DNA of 46,161 nucleotides from Propionivibrio sp. (GTDB taxonomy: Bacteria > Pseudomonadota > Gammaproteobacteria > Burkholderiales > Rhodocyclaceae). Each line of letters begins with the position of its first letter. Position 1 is the first letter of the stretch. A model generated the notes under the pieces. The model saw nothing but the letters and a program-made list of their open reading frames with translations. It did no database searches and was not told the DNA's origin. The position numbers and the translations under genes are program-made. The stretch lies in the NCBI RefSeq assembly GCF_016790145.1, contig NZ_JAEUOI010000014.1:1-46161 (forward strand), read 5' to 3'. This document shows, in pieces, positions 1 to 9,578 of the stretch.

Positions 1-2
1 GG

Positions 3-296
3 GCTACGCGCAAGTTCGCCAATCTCAAGGCTAACTCCCGGGTTGCCCTGCTGATCGATAATCGCGAAAACAAGGGTTCGGATACGCAGGATTCGGTGGC
101 GGTAACGGCGATCGGGGAAGCGGAGGAAGTTGACGCCGAGAGTGGCACTCTCCTGCTCGACCTGTATCTCGCCCGCCATCCCTATCTGGCCGAATTCGCC
201 GCCTCTCCCTCCTGCGCCATCGTGCGTGTGAAGATCAATTCTTACCTGCTGGTTTCACGCTTTCAGAAAGTACTCCAATGGCGTATCGGTAATTAG
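3..296 (+). CDS. Pyridoxamine 5'-phosphate oxidase-like FMN-binding protein, 3' part
   Basis: Only the C-terminal 97 residues are in the window; the frame is open from base 3 to the TAG at 294-296. The visible protein has the split-barrel pattern of the PNPOx-like FMN-binding family: a 'FANLKANSRVALLIDNR' strand pair, then a 'VTAIGEAEEV' strand, then a helix 'LARHPYLAEFA' and a closing strand 'IVRVKINSYLLVSRFQKV'. Family members bind FMN or a related flavin/haem cofactor and are usually soluble. The substrate cannot be told from this half. A GTG at 96 lies inside the domain and is not a credible start. The product name is family-level only. Confidence 0.75.
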   Translation, partial: ATRKFANLKANSRVALLIDNRENKGSDTQDSVAVTAIGEAEEVDAESGTLLLDLYLARHPYLAEFAASPSCAIVRVKINSYLLVSRFQKVLQWRIGN

Positions 297-362
297 CCGA
301 TTCACGCTGCAATTCTTCTGTTTCTCTGGCGCGACGCCAGTTTCCCCGATGTGTGTGCTGTT

Positions 363-380
363 CCCTGGGTTTTTCCAGGG
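363..380. terminator. Hairpin downstream of the PNPOx-like gene
   Basis: A perfect 6-bp stem CCCTGG/CCAGGG closes a GTTTTT loop, 66 bases after the stop of the preceding gene. The T-run after it is short (GGGTTTTC), so it may be a weak terminator separating that gene from the dcw operon, or only a hairpin. Confidence 0.3.
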
Positions 381-551
381 GGTGGGTTTTCTTGCACTTG
401 CGCCAGTGTGGCCGATCGGCCATGCATCGTAACAAACCACTTTAAGTTACTTATTCTTAGCATTGTTTTATAAAGGAAATATTTTTTAAATATTTTCTAC
501 AAAATGTATGTTAAGTCCTTGTAGTCATTGAAAAAAACTGCAAAAAATCGC

Positions 552-580
552 TTGCATTGCCCAATTCTTTGTCTTAAAGT
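552..580 (+). promoter_or_regulatory. Candidate sigma70 promoter of the dcw operon
   Basis: TTGCAT (552-557) and TAAAGT (575-580) are separated by exactly 17 bases, within an unusually AT-rich stretch (about 425-550) that could act as an UP element. The -10 box abuts the first TGGGN repeat of the MraZ array, so a bound repressor would block polymerase. The rest of the 297-647 gap shows no gene; it also holds an AT-rich palindrome near 475-497. Confidence 0.5.
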
Positions 581-623
581 GGGGTCTTGTGGTGAAAAGT
601 GGGTAATTTGGGATATTGTCGGG
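579..623 (+). promoter_or_regulatory. MraZ operator: phased TGGGN repeats
   Basis: TGGGG (580), TGGTG (590), TGGGT (600), TGGGA (609) and the degenerate TCGGG (619) lie one helical turn apart, just upstream of mraZ. MraZ of E. coli binds TGGGN repeats separated by 5 bases in its own promoter. The spacing here is 5 bases except for one 4-base gap between the third and fourth repeats. The array overlaps the -10 box and leader, which predicts autorepression of mraZ and the whole cluster. Confidence 0.7.
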
Positions 624-647
624 CAATTCAGCAAGGGGGTGGGTTTG

Positions 648-1094
648 ATGTTCCAGGGTGCAGCGGCGCTAAGTCTCGATGCCAAAGGTCGGCTAGCCAT
701 TCCGGCGCGTCACCGAGAGGCGCTCGTGGCGGCATCCGGCGGTCATCTGGTATTGACGGCACACCCGCATCGTTGCCTCCTGCTTTATCCCGCAACGGCC
801 TGGGAACCGATTCGTGACAAGGTGCTCGCCGCTTCCAGCCTGAATCAGCAAGCTGCCGCCATCAAACGCCTGCTCGTCGGCAACGCGCGCGAAGAAGCCA
901 TGGATTCAGCCGGTCGCTTGCTGGTTGCCCCCGAGCTGCGCCAGTTTGCACAGTTTGAAAAGCAGGTCTGGCTGGTCGGTCAGGGAACGCATTTCGAAAT
1001 CTGGTCGGATGCCGGCTGGCAGAAGCAGCAGGAAGTTTTCTTTGCCATGGGCGATCAGTTGTTGCCGCCTGGTCTTGAGGATCTGGCGCTGTGA
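648..1094 (+). CDS. mraZ: Transcriptional regulator MraZ
   Basis: First gene of the dcw cluster; 148 residues, close to E. coli MraZ (152). It has two swapped-hairpin AbrB-like domains, each with the family DxxGR signature: D11-A-K-G-R15 and D86-S-A-G-R90. Family members form ring-shaped oligomers that bind TGGGN repeats, and such repeats lie just upstream. The frame is open upstream to 528, but the start at 648 gives the conserved N-terminus '[19 protein letters not shown]' and has the G-rich AAGGGGG stretch as ribosome-binding site. The stop overlaps the GTG of rsmH by four bases (GTGA), implying translational coupling. Confidence 0.95.
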   Translation: MFQGAAALSLDAKGRLAIPARHREALVAASGGHLVLTAHPHRCLLLYPATAWEPIRDKVLAASSLNQQAAAIKRLLVGNAREEAMDSAGRLLVAPELRQFAQFEKQVWLVGQGTHFEIWSDAGWQKQQEVFFAMGDQLLPPGLEDLAL

Positions 1095-2059
1095 GCGTTG
1101 TCTCGCCGCATCAGACGGTGATGCTGCAGGAGGCGGTCGAGGCACTGGAAGTCAAACCCTCCGGCACGTACGTCGATGGCACCTTCGGCTACGGTGGACA
1201 TAGCCGCGCAATACTTGAACGGCTTGGCCCGAACGGCCGGCTTCTGGCTCTGGATCGTGACCCGCAGGCGGTTGCGGCGGCGGCGTCAATCAACGATCAA
1301 CGATTGACCATGGTCCACCTGAGTTTCGGCGAACTCGCCGTGGCGGTGCGGCAGGCGGGGATTGATGCAGTGGATGGGGTGCTTCTGGATATTGGAGTGT
1401 CGTCGCCACAGCTCGATGAGGGGGAGCGGGGCTTCAGCTTTCGCTTCGACGCGCCACTCGACATGCGGATGGATACCACGCAGGGCGAGACGGCAGCGGC
1501 CTTTCTGGCGCTTGCCGGAATAAAAGAAATTACGGAGGTCATTAGAAACTATGGCGAAGAACGGTTTGCTTTCCAGATTGCAAAGAAGATTGTGGCTGCT
1601 CGGAGCGAGCGGCCTGTTGCAACCACGGGCCAACTCGCCGCGCTTGTACGCGAGGCCGTGCGGACCCGCGAGCCCGGCCAGGATCCGGCGACGCGTACCT
1701 TTCAGGCTCTACGGATTTACGTCAATCAAGAGCTCGAGCAACTGGCGCTAGTTCTGCCGCAGGCGATGGATAGTCTGAAGTGCGGCGGGCGGCTGGTGGT
1801 CATCAGCTTTCATTCGCTCGAAGATCGAATCGTCAAGCGTTTCATGCGTGCGCAGGCTTCGCCGGATAACTTGCCGAAGAATCTGCCCTTGCGTTCGGTC
1901 GATCTGCCTTCGCCCAGGTTGCGTCTGGTGGGCAAGCCGGTCAAGGCGGGCGCGGCGGAGATAGCCGCCAATCCGAGGGCGCGTAGCGCGGTGATGCGAG
2001 TTGCCGAAAAGCTCGTTGCACGGCTGGTCACGAATAATCTGGTTGGAGGGTGCGCCTGA
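1091..2059 (+). CDS. rsmH: 16S rRNA (cytosine(1402)-N(4))-methyltransferase
   Basis: 322 residues; S-adenosylmethionine-dependent methylation of C1402 N4 in the decoding centre of 16S rRNA. The SAM-binding loop '[12 protein letters not shown]' sits at residues 27-38. Other family blocks are '[20 protein letters not shown]', '[14 protein letters not shown]' and '[19 protein letters not shown]'. The GTG start overlaps the mraZ stop. The C-terminus ends one base before the ATG of ftsL. Older name mraW. Assignment is firm. Confidence 0.97.
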   Translation: MSVVSPHQTVMLQEAVEALEVKPSGTYVDGTFGYGGHSRAILERLGPNGRLLALDRDPQAVAAAASINDQRLTMVHLSFGELAVAVRQAGIDAVDGVLLDIGVSSPQLDEGERGFSFRFDAPLDMRMDTTQGETAAAFLALAGIKEITEVIRNYGEERFAFQIAKKIVAARSERPVATTGQLAALVREAVRTREPGQDPATRTFQALRIYVNQELEQLALVLPQAMDSLKCGGRLVVISFHSLEDRIVKRFMRAQASPDNLPKNLPLRSVDLPSPRLRLVGKPVKAGAAEIAANPRARSAVMRVAEKLVARLVTNNLVGGCA

Positions 2060-2060
2060 A

Positions 2061-2384
2061 ATGGTTCGCCTAAACTTCCTTCTTCTGCTCGTGGTTGTGC
2101 TCTGCGCGCTTAGCGTGGTGACCTCGCAACACAAGGCGCGCAAGCTCTTCCAGGCGCTGGAGGGCGAACAGGAGCGCAGCAAGCAGCTCGAGGTTGAATT
2201 CGGCCAGTTGCAACTGGAGTTGTCGACCTGGGCAACATCGCCGCGCATCGAGAAAATCGCTCGCGACAAGCTCAGGATGAAAACGCCTGAAGCCGCAAAA
2301 ATAATCACCATCAACCCGGTAGAATTGCCGCGCAGGGCAGGTGAAGCGGCTTCAGTCAAACACGGCGGGGAGTTGTCGCGATGA
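2061..2384 (+). CDS. ftsL: Cell division protein FtsL
   Basis: 107-residue bitopic inner-membrane protein. A very short cytoplasmic tail is followed by a transmembrane helix (about residues 4-21, 'LNFLLLLVVVLCALSVV') and a periplasmic coiled coil ('LFQALEGEQERSKQLEVEF'), then the FtsL block 'SPRIEKIARDKLRMKTP'. It forms the FtsQLB scaffold that activates FtsWI. The ATG at 2061, one base after the rsmH stop, is preferred to the upstream in-frame start because it places the membrane helix at the N-terminus. The stop overlaps ftsI by ATGA. Confidence 0.92.
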   Translation: MVRLNFLLLLVVVLCALSVVTSQHKARKLFQALEGEQERSKQLEVEFGQLQLELSTWATSPRIEKIARDKLRMKTPEAAKIITINPVELPRRAGEAASVKHGGELSR

Positions 2385-4168
2385 TGCGCTTCAGAGGCGC
2401 GCGGGCGCACCGCTTCGCAGAAAGTCCGCTGCTCAAGCTGCGTTTGCAGGCTTGGCGTTCGCGCCTGATGGCCTTGCTTATTCTGTCCTGCTTTGCCGTA
2501 TTGCTCGGCCGTGCATTCTATCTGCAAGTACTCAATAACGATTTTCTGCAAGAAAAGGGTGAATCGCGCTACCAGCGCGATCTTGAAATTTCTGCCTCGC
2601 GTGGCCGCATCGCCGACCGTAACGGTGAGGTGCTGGCGATCTCGACACCGATGAAATCGGTGTGGGCGATACCCGCTGATGCCCGTCTTACGCCGGAACA
2701 GGGTAAAAAGCTTGCCGGTTTGCTGGAAATGGACGTCAAGGACTTGTCGCGCAAATTGGCCAGCGACAAGACCTTCGTTTTTTTGCAGCGCCAGTTGCCA
2801 CCCGAAGTGGGCGAGAAAGTCGCTGCACTGAAACTGCCCGGGATCGGTCAGAACAAGGAGTACCGCCGTTATTATCCGAGCGGCGAGATGACCGCGCATA
2901 TCGTCGGTTTTACCGGCGTTGACGACAAGGGGCTGGAGGGTGTTGAACTGGCCTACCAGAGCCAGTTGCTGGGACATCCCGGGAGTCGTAGCGTGATCAA
3001 GGACCGGCGTGGCCAGATCGTCGAGGACGTGGGTTCGATCAAGTCGCCACAGGACGGCAAGGACATCCGCCTGGCGCTCGACTCCAAGATTCAATATCTT
3101 GCTTACAGCTACTTGAAGCAGGCGATCATTGACAACAAGGCCAAGGCGGGTGGTGCTGTGGTCGTAGATGTCAAGAGCGGTGAAATTCTTGCATTGGCCA
3201 ACTGGCCGACTTACAACCCGAACAATCGCGAGCGCCTGTCGGGAGGGCAACTGCGTAACCGCGCCGTGACCGACACCTTCGAGCCCGGATCGACACTGAA
3301 GCCATTTACCATTGCCCAGGCGCTGGAAAGCGGCAAGGTGCGCTTCGATACGATCATCAACTGCGCACCCGGCAAGTTGACGATCGGCAGTGCGACGATT
3401 TCAGACGCGCATCCGCATGGCGCGCTGACCGTCGCGCAGGTTATCCAGAAGTCGTCCAACGTCGGTGCGGCAAAAATCGCCGGCATGCTGAGCTCGCAGC
3501 AAATGTGGGACATGTTCGACGCCGCCGGATTCGGCCAGGTCTCGCGCCTTGGTTTTCCGGGCGAAGTCAGCGGTCGCTTGCGTCCATGGAAGAGCTGGCG
3601 CCCGATCGAACAGGCGACGATGTCCTACGGGCATGGTATTTCGGTTTCCCTGATGCAACTGGCGCGTGCTTACTCCGTTTTCGCGCGCGATGGCGACATG
3701 ATCCCGCTGACGCTGACCAAACAGGATGCTCTGCCCCTGGGCAGCGTACCGGTATTCAGCCAGCAAACGGCACGTGAAGTACGCGCCATGCTGGAGATGG
3801 CTGTCCAGCCGGGCGGTACCGCACCGAAGGCGCAAATTCCGGGCTACCGCGTGGCCGGCAAGACGGGTACGGCGCACAAGCTGGAGGGTGGTCAATACGC
3901 CAACAAATATGTATCGTCTTTCGTCGGTTTTGCACCGGCGTCGGATCCGCGCCTGATCGTTGCCATCATGATCGACGAGCCGAGTGGCGGCAAGCACTAC
4001 GGGGGGGATGTCGCCGGCCCGGTGTTTGCCGGTGTCATGGGCGGCGCGTTGCGTACTCTCGGCATAGCGCCCGATGCCCCGCTGCGCGCTGCAGGAAGTC
4101 CACCTGGGGTGCAGGTGGCACAGAGTGGCAACGCCGCGAAAGCATCGCCTGCCAAGGAGAAACTGTGA
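2381..4168 (+). CDS. ftsI: Septal peptidoglycan transpeptidase FtsI (PBP3)
   Basis: 595-residue class B penicillin-binding protein of the divisome; cross-links septal peptidoglycan with FtsW as partner. It has one N-terminal membrane anchor ('LMALLILSCFAVLLGRAFYL'), a pedestal domain with 'SRGRIADRNGEVLA', and the transpeptidase domain with S304-T-L-K307 (nucleophile Ser304), S358-S-N360 and K494-T-G-T497. All three penicillin-binding motifs are intact. The start ATG overlaps the ftsL stop; the stop overlaps the murE GTG by four bases. Confidence 0.97.
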   Translation: MMRFRGARAHRFAESPLLKLRLQAWRSRLMALLILSCFAVLLGRAFYLQVLNNDFLQEKGESRYQRDLEISASRGRIADRNGEVLAISTPMKSVWAIPADARLTPEQGKKLAGLLEMDVKDLSRKLASDKTFVFLQRQLPPEVGEKVAALKLPGIGQNKEYRRYYPSGEMTAHIVGFTGVDDKGLEGVELAYQSQLLGHPGSRSVIKDRRGQIVEDVGSIKSPQDGKDIRLALDSKIQYLAYSYLKQAIIDNKAKAGGAVVVDVKSGEILALANWPTYNPNNRERLSGGQLRNRAVTDTFEPGSTLKPFTIAQALESGKVRFDTIINCAPGKLTIGSATISDAHPHGALTVAQVIQKSSNVGAAKIAGMLSSQQMWDMFDAAGFGQVSRLGFPGEVSGRLRPWKSWRPIEQATMSYGHGISVSLMQLARAYSVFARDGDMIPLTLTKQDALPLGSVPVFSQQTAREVRAMLEMAVQPGGTAPKAQIPGYRVAGKTGTAHKLEGGQYANKYVSSFVGFAPASDPRLIVAIMIDEPSGGKHYGGDVAGPVFAGVMGGALRTLGIAPDAPLRAAGSPPGVQVAQSGNAAKASPAKEKL

Positions 4169-5712
4169 GCAGCCTGGCCACGTCTTCGCTTGCCAAATCT
4201 CCGGACGCCATCATCCAGCAACTGGCCGCGTTGGGCGTGCAGCCGGGCGGCGTCGCTGACGACAGTCGTCAGGTTCGCCCCGGCGATCTGTTCGTCGCCT
4301 TTCCCGGCGATCTGGCCGACGGGCGTCGATATATCGCCGACGCCATCGCGCGTGGTGCCTGTGCGGTGTTGTGGGAAGCAGAAGGTGACTTCGTATGGAA
4401 TCCCGACTGGAAGATCTCCAATCTGCCAGCCACCCGTGTGCGTGCGCTTGCCGGTCCGCTAGCGCATGCCCTCTTTGGCCAGCCAAGTGAGCGGCTGTCG
4501 CTGATTGCGATTACCGGCACCAACGGAAAAACCACTATCAGTCAGTGGATCGCTCATGCGTATCCGCGTCTTTGCGCGATCATCGGCACGCTCGGCGCCG
4601 GTTTTCCGGATCAGTTGCTTGAAACCGGGTTCACGACGCCCGAAGCGGCGACCCTGACGCGCTATCTTGCCGAATTTGCCGCTGCCGAAGCACAGGCTTG
4701 TGCGCTGGAAGCCAGTTCAATCGGGATTGAAGAAGGGCGTCTCGACGGTGCGCGGATCGATGTGGCGGTGTTTACCAATCTGACGCACGACCATCTCGAC
4801 TACCACGGAACCATGGAGAACTATGCGGCAGCCAAGGAAAGGCTGTTCATCTGGCCACGTCTGCGCTTGGCGGTCATCAATCTCGATGACCCTTTTGGCC
4901 GGGAATTGGTCGGGCGCTGCACGGCAGCCCGGATCCTGGGCTATACGCAGAGCGAGGCGCCCAGCGCGTGCCAGGGTGTGATCCGCGCCGAGAATGTTGA
5001 GGAAACCATTCACGGCCTGCGCTTCACACTCTGTGCGCCGAATGGTCGGGCGCCGGTCGAGAGCGGATTGCTCGGACGCTTTAACGTATCCAATTTGCTG
5101 GCCGTTGCCGCCGTGTTGATCGATGCCGGCTTGTCGCCGGAAGACGTTGCCGACCGCTTTGCAAAACTGACTTCACCGCCTGGTCGGCTGGAAAAGGTCG
5201 TTGGTCGGCGTCAATCTGCAGCGCAGGAACAAACCCTGGGTGGCTCCCTGGAGCGGGACAACGAACCGATGATCATCGTTGACTATGCGCACACACCCGA
5301 TGCGCTGGAGCGTGCCTTGCGTGCGCTGCGACCGGTGGCCAGGGCGCGTGGCGCCAGTCTGGTCGCCCTCTTTGGCTGCGGCGGCGATCGCGATCGCGGC
5401 AAGCGTCCGCTGATGGGCAAAATCGCTGCGCAACTGGCTGACCGTGTCGTGCTGACCAGCGATAACCCGCGCAGTGAACAGCCTTCGGCCATTCTTGACG
5501 AAATCCGGATTGCGGCCCCGGGCGCCGAACTCATTCTTGATCGCGCGCAGGCCATTCGACAGACGATTCTGGCGGCACATCCGGCCGATGTGATTCTGCT
5601 TGCCGGCAAGGGGCACGAGACGTACCAGGAAATCGCTGGCGTGCGCTGCTCGTTCTCGGATATTGCCGAGGCCAGCGCTGCACTTGCTGCCCGTCTGGAG
5701 TGTATGTCATGA
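4165..5712 (+). CDS. murE: UDP-MurNAc-L-Ala-D-Glu:meso-DAP ligase
   Basis: 515 residues; cytoplasmic Mur ligase adding the third stem amino acid. The ATP-binding loop is at T117-G-T-N-G-K-T123. The motif D433-N-P-R436 is the one that selects meso-diaminopimelate rather than lysine, as expected for a Gram-negative. 'VDYAHTPDALERALRAL' is the conserved C-terminal ligase block. The GTG start (4165) lies in the ftsI stop (GTGA), consistent with coupling. Confidence 0.96.
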   Translation: MSSLATSSLAKSPDAIIQQLAALGVQPGGVADDSRQVRPGDLFVAFPGDLADGRRYIADAIARGACAVLWEAEGDFVWNPDWKISNLPATRVRALAGPLAHALFGQPSERLSLIAITGTNGKTTISQWIAHAYPRLCAIIGTLGAGFPDQLLETGFTTPEAATLTRYLAEFAAAEAQACALEASSIGIEEGRLDGARIDVAVFTNLTHDHLDYHGTMENYAAAKERLFIWPRLRLAVINLDDPFGRELVGRCTAARILGYTQSEAPSACQGVIRAENVEETIHGLRFTLCAPNGRAPVESGLLGRFNVSNLLAVAAVLIDAGLSPEDVADRFAKLTSPPGRLEKVVGRRQSAAQEQTLGGSLERDNEPMIIVDYAHTPDALERALRALRPVARARGASLVALFGCGGDRDRGKRPLMGKIAAQLADRVVLTSDNPRSEQPSAILDEIRIAAPGAELILDRAQAIRQTILAAHPADVILLAGKGHETYQEIAGVRCSFSDIAEASAALAARLECMS

Positions 5713-7091
5713 GCATGATGATGGATCTCGCAGCCGCCGCGAAAGCGATCAGCGGTACCTTGATGGGCGATAACGTGTCTTTTTCCGAGGTCTCAACCGA
5801 CAGCCGGAAACTTACTGGCGGAGAACTGTTTGTTGCGCTGCGTGGCGATCACTTCGATGGTCATGAATTCGTCGCCGCCGCCAAAGCGCGCGGTGCGGCC
5901 GCTGCGGTGGTCGATTCCAATACGCTCGAGAAATTTGAGTCAATCGGCCTACCCTTGCTTGTTGTGGCCAATACCCGTCTGGCACTCGGTACACTGGCGT
6001 CCGACTGGCGCGCCCGCTTTGCGTTGCCGCTTATTGCGGTGACCGGCAGCAATGGCAAGACCACTACCAAGGAAATGATCGCCAGTATTCTGAAAGTGAC
6101 TTTTGGCGATGCCGTACTGGTTACCCAGGGTAACCTCAATAATGACATAGGTCTTCCGCTGACGCTGCTCAAACTGAATACCGGACATCGTGCGGCGATC
6201 ATCGAGATGGGGATGAATCATCCGGGTGAGATTGCCTATCTCTCCAGTATCGCCCGGCCAACGGTGGCGCTGGTGACCAACGCCCAGCGCGCGCATCTGG
6301 CAGGCATGGGTTCGATCGAGGCCATTGCCGCTGAAAAGGGAAGCATCTATGAAGGGCTGAGTGAGGCCGGCGTGGCAGTAATCAACGCCGACGACTTTTG
6401 GTACGACCTGTGGCGTGCGCAGAGCAGCGGTAAACGGGTGCACAGCTTTTCCTGCGAGAGAACGGCGGATGTTGGCGGGTGCTATCAGGTGCGCGGGCTG
6501 GAAAATCATCTGACCATTTCGGCGCAGGGTGAACAGATTGAAGTCGCGCTCGCCTTGCCGGGAGCGCATAACGCACGCAATGCCCTGGCTGCAGCTACTG
6601 CCGCACTGGCGGCCGGGGTTCCCCTTGCGGACGTGCGCGAAGGCCTGAGCGCTTTCCGCGGGATCAAGGGCCGCTTGCAGCGGCGTGCCGGACTGAATGG
6701 CTCGATCTTGCTCGACGATACCTATAACGCCAATCCGGATTCAGTGCGTGCCGGCATCGACGTGCTGGCGGCGACCGTCGGCAAAAAGATTCTGGTTCTG
6801 GGCGATATGGGCGAAATCGGCGACATGACCGGCCAGTTCCACGACGAGGTAGGCGGCTATGCCAAGAGCCAGGGCGTTGACCGCTTGCTGGCTCTGGGTG
6901 ATTCGAGCGCGCTGGCCGCGCACAACTTTGGCGCGGGTGGGCGGCATTTCAAGAAGGTCGAAGACTTGATCGGGAGCCTGATCGGCGAGTTGACACCAGA
7001 AACGACTGTTCTCATCAAGGGTTCGCGCTTCATGCGCATGGAGCGTGTGTCCGATGCCGTCATTGCACTGCAACAGGAAGGGGGCATCTGA
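5709..7091 (+). CDS. murF: UDP-MurNAc-tripeptide:D-Ala-D-Ala ligase
   Basis: 460 residues; adds D-Ala-D-Ala to UDP-MurNAc-tripeptide, completing the pentapeptide precursor. ATP loop at T112-G-S-N-G-K-T118, '[10 protein letters not shown]' and '[12 protein letters not shown]' are the family blocks. The frame extends upstream to a GTG at 5700, but the ATG at 5709 overlaps the murE stop as ATGA, the junction type used all through this cluster, and gives a normal N-terminus. The stop shares one base with the mraY ATG (TGATG). Confidence 0.95.
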   Translation: MSMMMDLAAAAKAISGTLMGDNVSFSEVSTDSRKLTGGELFVALRGDHFDGHEFVAAAKARGAAAAVVDSNTLEKFESIGLPLLVVANTRLALGTLASDWRARFALPLIAVTGSNGKTTTKEMIASILKVTFGDAVLVTQGNLNNDIGLPLTLLKLNTGHRAAIIEMGMNHPGEIAYLSSIARPTVALVTNAQRAHLAGMGSIEAIAAEKGSIYEGLSEAGVAVINADDFWYDLWRAQSSGKRVHSFSCERTADVGGCYQVRGLENHLTISAQGEQIEVALALPGAHNARNALAAATAALAAGVPLADVREGLSAFRGIKGRLQRRAGLNGSILLDDTYNANPDSVRAGIDVLAATVGKKILVLGDMGEIGDMTGQFHDEVGGYAKSQGVDRLLALGDSSALAAHNFGAGGRHFKKVEDLIGSLIGELTPETTVLIKGSRFMRMERVSDAVIALQQEGGI

Positions 7092-8179
7092 TGCTGCTGA
7101 TGCTTGCGCAATGGCTGGGGCAGGACATCCGCGGGTTCAACGTGTTCGGCTATATCACGTTGCGCACGGTACTGTCGGCGATGACGGCACTGATCATTTC
7201 GTTCATGGCCGGTCCACGCGTGATCCGCTGGCTGGCCGCCAAGAAGATCGGTCAGGCCGTTCGTCAGGATGGTCCGCAGACGCATCTCGTCAAAACCGGT
7301 ACGCCGACCATGGGCGGCGTACTGATCCTGATCGCGATAGCAATTACGACCCTGCTGTGGGGCGACCTTACCAACCGTTATGTGTGGGTCGTGCTGATCG
7401 TCACCCTGGGCTTCGGTGCCATCGGCTGGTATGACGACTGGATAAAAGTGGTTTATCGCGACCCAAAGGGGCTGCCCAGTCGCTGGAAGTATTTCTGGCA
7501 ATCGGTACTGGGGCTGGCGGTGGCGGTCTATCTATCCTTGTCGTCGACGGTTCCCGCGCAGATGGAACTGATTGTTCCCTTCTTCAAGACCGTGACCTAT
7601 CCGCTCGGCGCGATCGGCTTCATCACACTGACCTACCTGGTTATCGTTGGTACCAGCAACGCGATTAACCTGACCGACGGCCTTGACGGACTGGCCATCA
7701 TGCCGACGGTGATGATCGCCGCCGCGCTGGCCATCTTTGCCTATGTTGCCGGTAGCTCGGTCTTCGCGAAATATCTGCTCATGCCCTACATTCCGGGCGC
7801 CGGTGAACTGGCCATTTTCCTCGGGGCGATGGCTGGCGCCGGGCTGGGGTTCCTGTGGTTCAACGCCTATCCCGCCGAAGTATTCATGGGTGATGTCGGC
7901 GCACTGGCGCTGGGTGGCGCGCTCGGCACGGTGGCGGTGATCGTGCGTCAGGAAATCGTGCTGGCCGTCATGGGTGGCATTTTTGTGGCCGAAACCCTGT
8001 CAGTGGCGGCACAGGTTCTCTACTTCAAATATACCGGCGGCAAGCGCATTTTCCGCATGGCGCCGCTGCATCACCACTATGAACTTGGCGGATGGAAAGA
8101 AACCCAGGTTGTCGTCCGCTTCTGGATCATCACCATCATGCTGGTGCTGATCGGCCTTTCGACGCTGAAGATCCGCTGA
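7091..8179 (+). CDS. mraY: Phospho-MurNAc-pentapeptide transferase
   Basis: 362 residues (E. coli 360); polytopic membrane enzyme that transfers phospho-MurNAc-pentapeptide to undecaprenyl phosphate to give lipid I. The catalytic aspartate pair D115-D116 in '[13 protein letters not shown]' falls at the same numbers as in E. coli. '[13 protein letters not shown]', '[14 protein letters not shown]' and the '[12 protein letters not shown]' block are all present. About ten hydrophobic segments are visible. Confidence 0.97.
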   Translation: MLLMLAQWLGQDIRGFNVFGYITLRTVLSAMTALIISFMAGPRVIRWLAAKKIGQAVRQDGPQTHLVKTGTPTMGGVLILIAIAITTLLWGDLTNRYVWVVLIVTLGFGAIGWYDDWIKVVYRDPKGLPSRWKYFWQSVLGLAVAVYLSLSSTVPAQMELIVPFFKTVTYPLGAIGFITLTYLVIVGTSNAINLTDGLDGLAIMPTVMIAAALAIFAYVAGSSVFAKYLLMPYIPGAGELAIFLGAMAGAGLGFLWFNAYPAEVFMGDVGALALGGALGTVAVIVRQEIVLAVMGGIFVAETLSVAAQVLYFKYTGGKRIFRMAPLHHHYELGGWKETQVVVRFWIITIMLVLIGLSTLKIR

Positions 8180-8180
8180 A

Positions 8181-9578
8181 ATGAATCTACTCGGCAAAAA
8201 CGTTCTGGTCATCGGTCTCGGCGAGAGCGGGCTGGCTATGGCGAAATGGCTCGCCCGCCAGGGCGCCGTTGTGCGAGTGGCCGACACACGCTTGCAGCCT
8301 CCCAATGCGGTTGTCCTGCGTGCTGCCGTGCCGCAGGCCGAACTGCTGACCGGGCCGTTGGTGGCCGAAACGTTTTCCAGGACGCATCTGATCGCCATCT
8401 CGCCCGGTATGCCGGCGCAGGAGCCGCAAGTGCAGGCCGCCGTCGCGCGCGGCGTGCCCCTGGTTTCAGAAATCGAACTGTTTGCCTGGGCGGTGCAAGA
8501 ATTGATGCCGCAGACAAAAATAATCGCCATTACCGGCAGCAACGGCAAGACGACAACGACGACGCTGACCGCACATCTGCTCAATGCCGTCGGCGAGCGC
8601 GCGATCGCCTGCGGCAACATCTCGCCATCGGCGCTCGATGCCCTGATGGAGGTCATCGACAGGCGTGCACCCGACTCCTCACTGCTCACTGCACAATCCG
8701 CTCCGGCGGTATGGGTTCTCGAACTCTCCAGTTTCCAGCTTGAAACCACGCATACGCTCAAAGCCAACGCGGCTACGGTGCTCAATGTCAGTGAGGATCA
8801 TCTTGACCGCTACAGCGGTATGGATGATTACGCGGCCGCCAAGGCACGTGTCTTCAAAGGGCGTGGCGTGATGGTGCTCAACCGTGACGACGATCGCAGT
8901 CTCGGCGCCGGTCGGTGCGGCCGAAAGCTAGTCACTTTTGGCCTCAACCCGGCACCGCGATCAGTCGATTATGGTGTGGCCGATGGCTGGCTGGTGCGCG
9001 GCAATGAAAAGCTGATCACGCTCAGTGAGCTGAAACTGGCGGGCTTGCACAATGCCGCCAACGCGATGGCGGCACTGGCCTTGTGCGAGGCGATCGGCGT
9101 TGAGCCGCGCAGCCTGCTGCCGGCGCTGACCCAGTTTACCGGCCTGGCCCATCGCGTCGAGTTCGTCGCAAAAATCAAGGGGGTCTCCTACTACGACGAC
9201 TCCAAGGGCACCAATGTGGGCGCGACAGTGGCTGCAGTGCAGGGGATGGGCTGCAAGGTGGCGATCATTCTTGGCGGTGAAGGCAAGGCGCAGGATTTCT
9301 CGCCGCTCAGGAAGGTGCTTGCCCAGCATGCCCGGGGGGTTGCACTGATCGGGCGCGACGCCGGACTGATCGCTGCAGCATTGGAGGGTTGTGAAATTCC
9401 AGTGAAGCACTGTGCCGACATGGCCGAGGCGGTTCGCTGGTGCGCGTCGCAAACCGGTCGCGGTGATGCTGTTCTGCTGTCGCCGGCCTGTGCCAGTTTC
9501 GACATGTTCAGCGACTACGCCCATCGCGCCGCCGTGTTCATTGACGTCGTGCGCAGTCTGGAAAGGGAGGTAGCCTGA
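8181..9578 (+). CDS. murD: UDP-MurNAc-L-alanine:D-glutamate ligase
   Basis: 465 residues; adds D-Glu to UDP-MurNAc-L-Ala in the cytoplasm. The N-terminal Rossmann-like domain starts '[20 protein letters not shown]'; the ATP loop is T118-G-S-N-G-K-T124; '[18 protein letters not shown]' and '[12 protein letters not shown]' are the family blocks. Just before the ELSSFQLE block there is a low-complexity run ('[12 protein letters not shown]', DNA 8671-8706) that looks like an in-frame insertion; it resembles an arm of the ddlB-ftsQ palindrome. The start follows the mraY stop by one base; the stop overlaps ftsW (TGATG). Confidence 0.95.
   Translation: MNLLGKNVLVIGLGESGLAMAKWLARQGAVVRVADTRLQPPNAVVLRAAVPQAELLTGPLVAETFSRTHLIAISPGMPAQEPQVQAAVARGVPLVSEIELFAWAVQELMPQTKIIAITGSNGKTTTTTLTAHLLNAVGERAIACGNISPSALDALMEVIDRRAPDSSLLTAQSAPAVWVLELSSFQLETTHTLKANAATVLNVSEDHLDRYSGMDDYAAAKARVFKGRGVMVLNRDDDRSLGAGRCGRKLVTFGLNPAPRSVDYGVADGWLVRGNEKLITLSELKLAGLHNAANAMAALALCEAIGVEPRSLLPALTQFTGLAHRVEFVAKIKGVSYYDDSKGTNVGATVAAVQGMGCKVAIILGGEGKAQDFSPLRKVLAQHARGVALIGRDAGLIAAALEGCEIPVKHCADMAEAVRWCASQTGRGDAVLLSPACASFDMFSDYAHRAAVFIDVVRSLEREVA

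Noticed and set aside
528-647. Longer MraZ reading frame starting at 528
   Set aside because: It would run through the promoter and operator repeats, and the family N-terminus begins at 648.
1748-3250. 500-codon frame on the minus strand opposite ftsL/ftsI
   Set aside because: It is a shadow of the plus-strand genes; the product has no recognisable domain and the opposite strand encodes well-known proteins.
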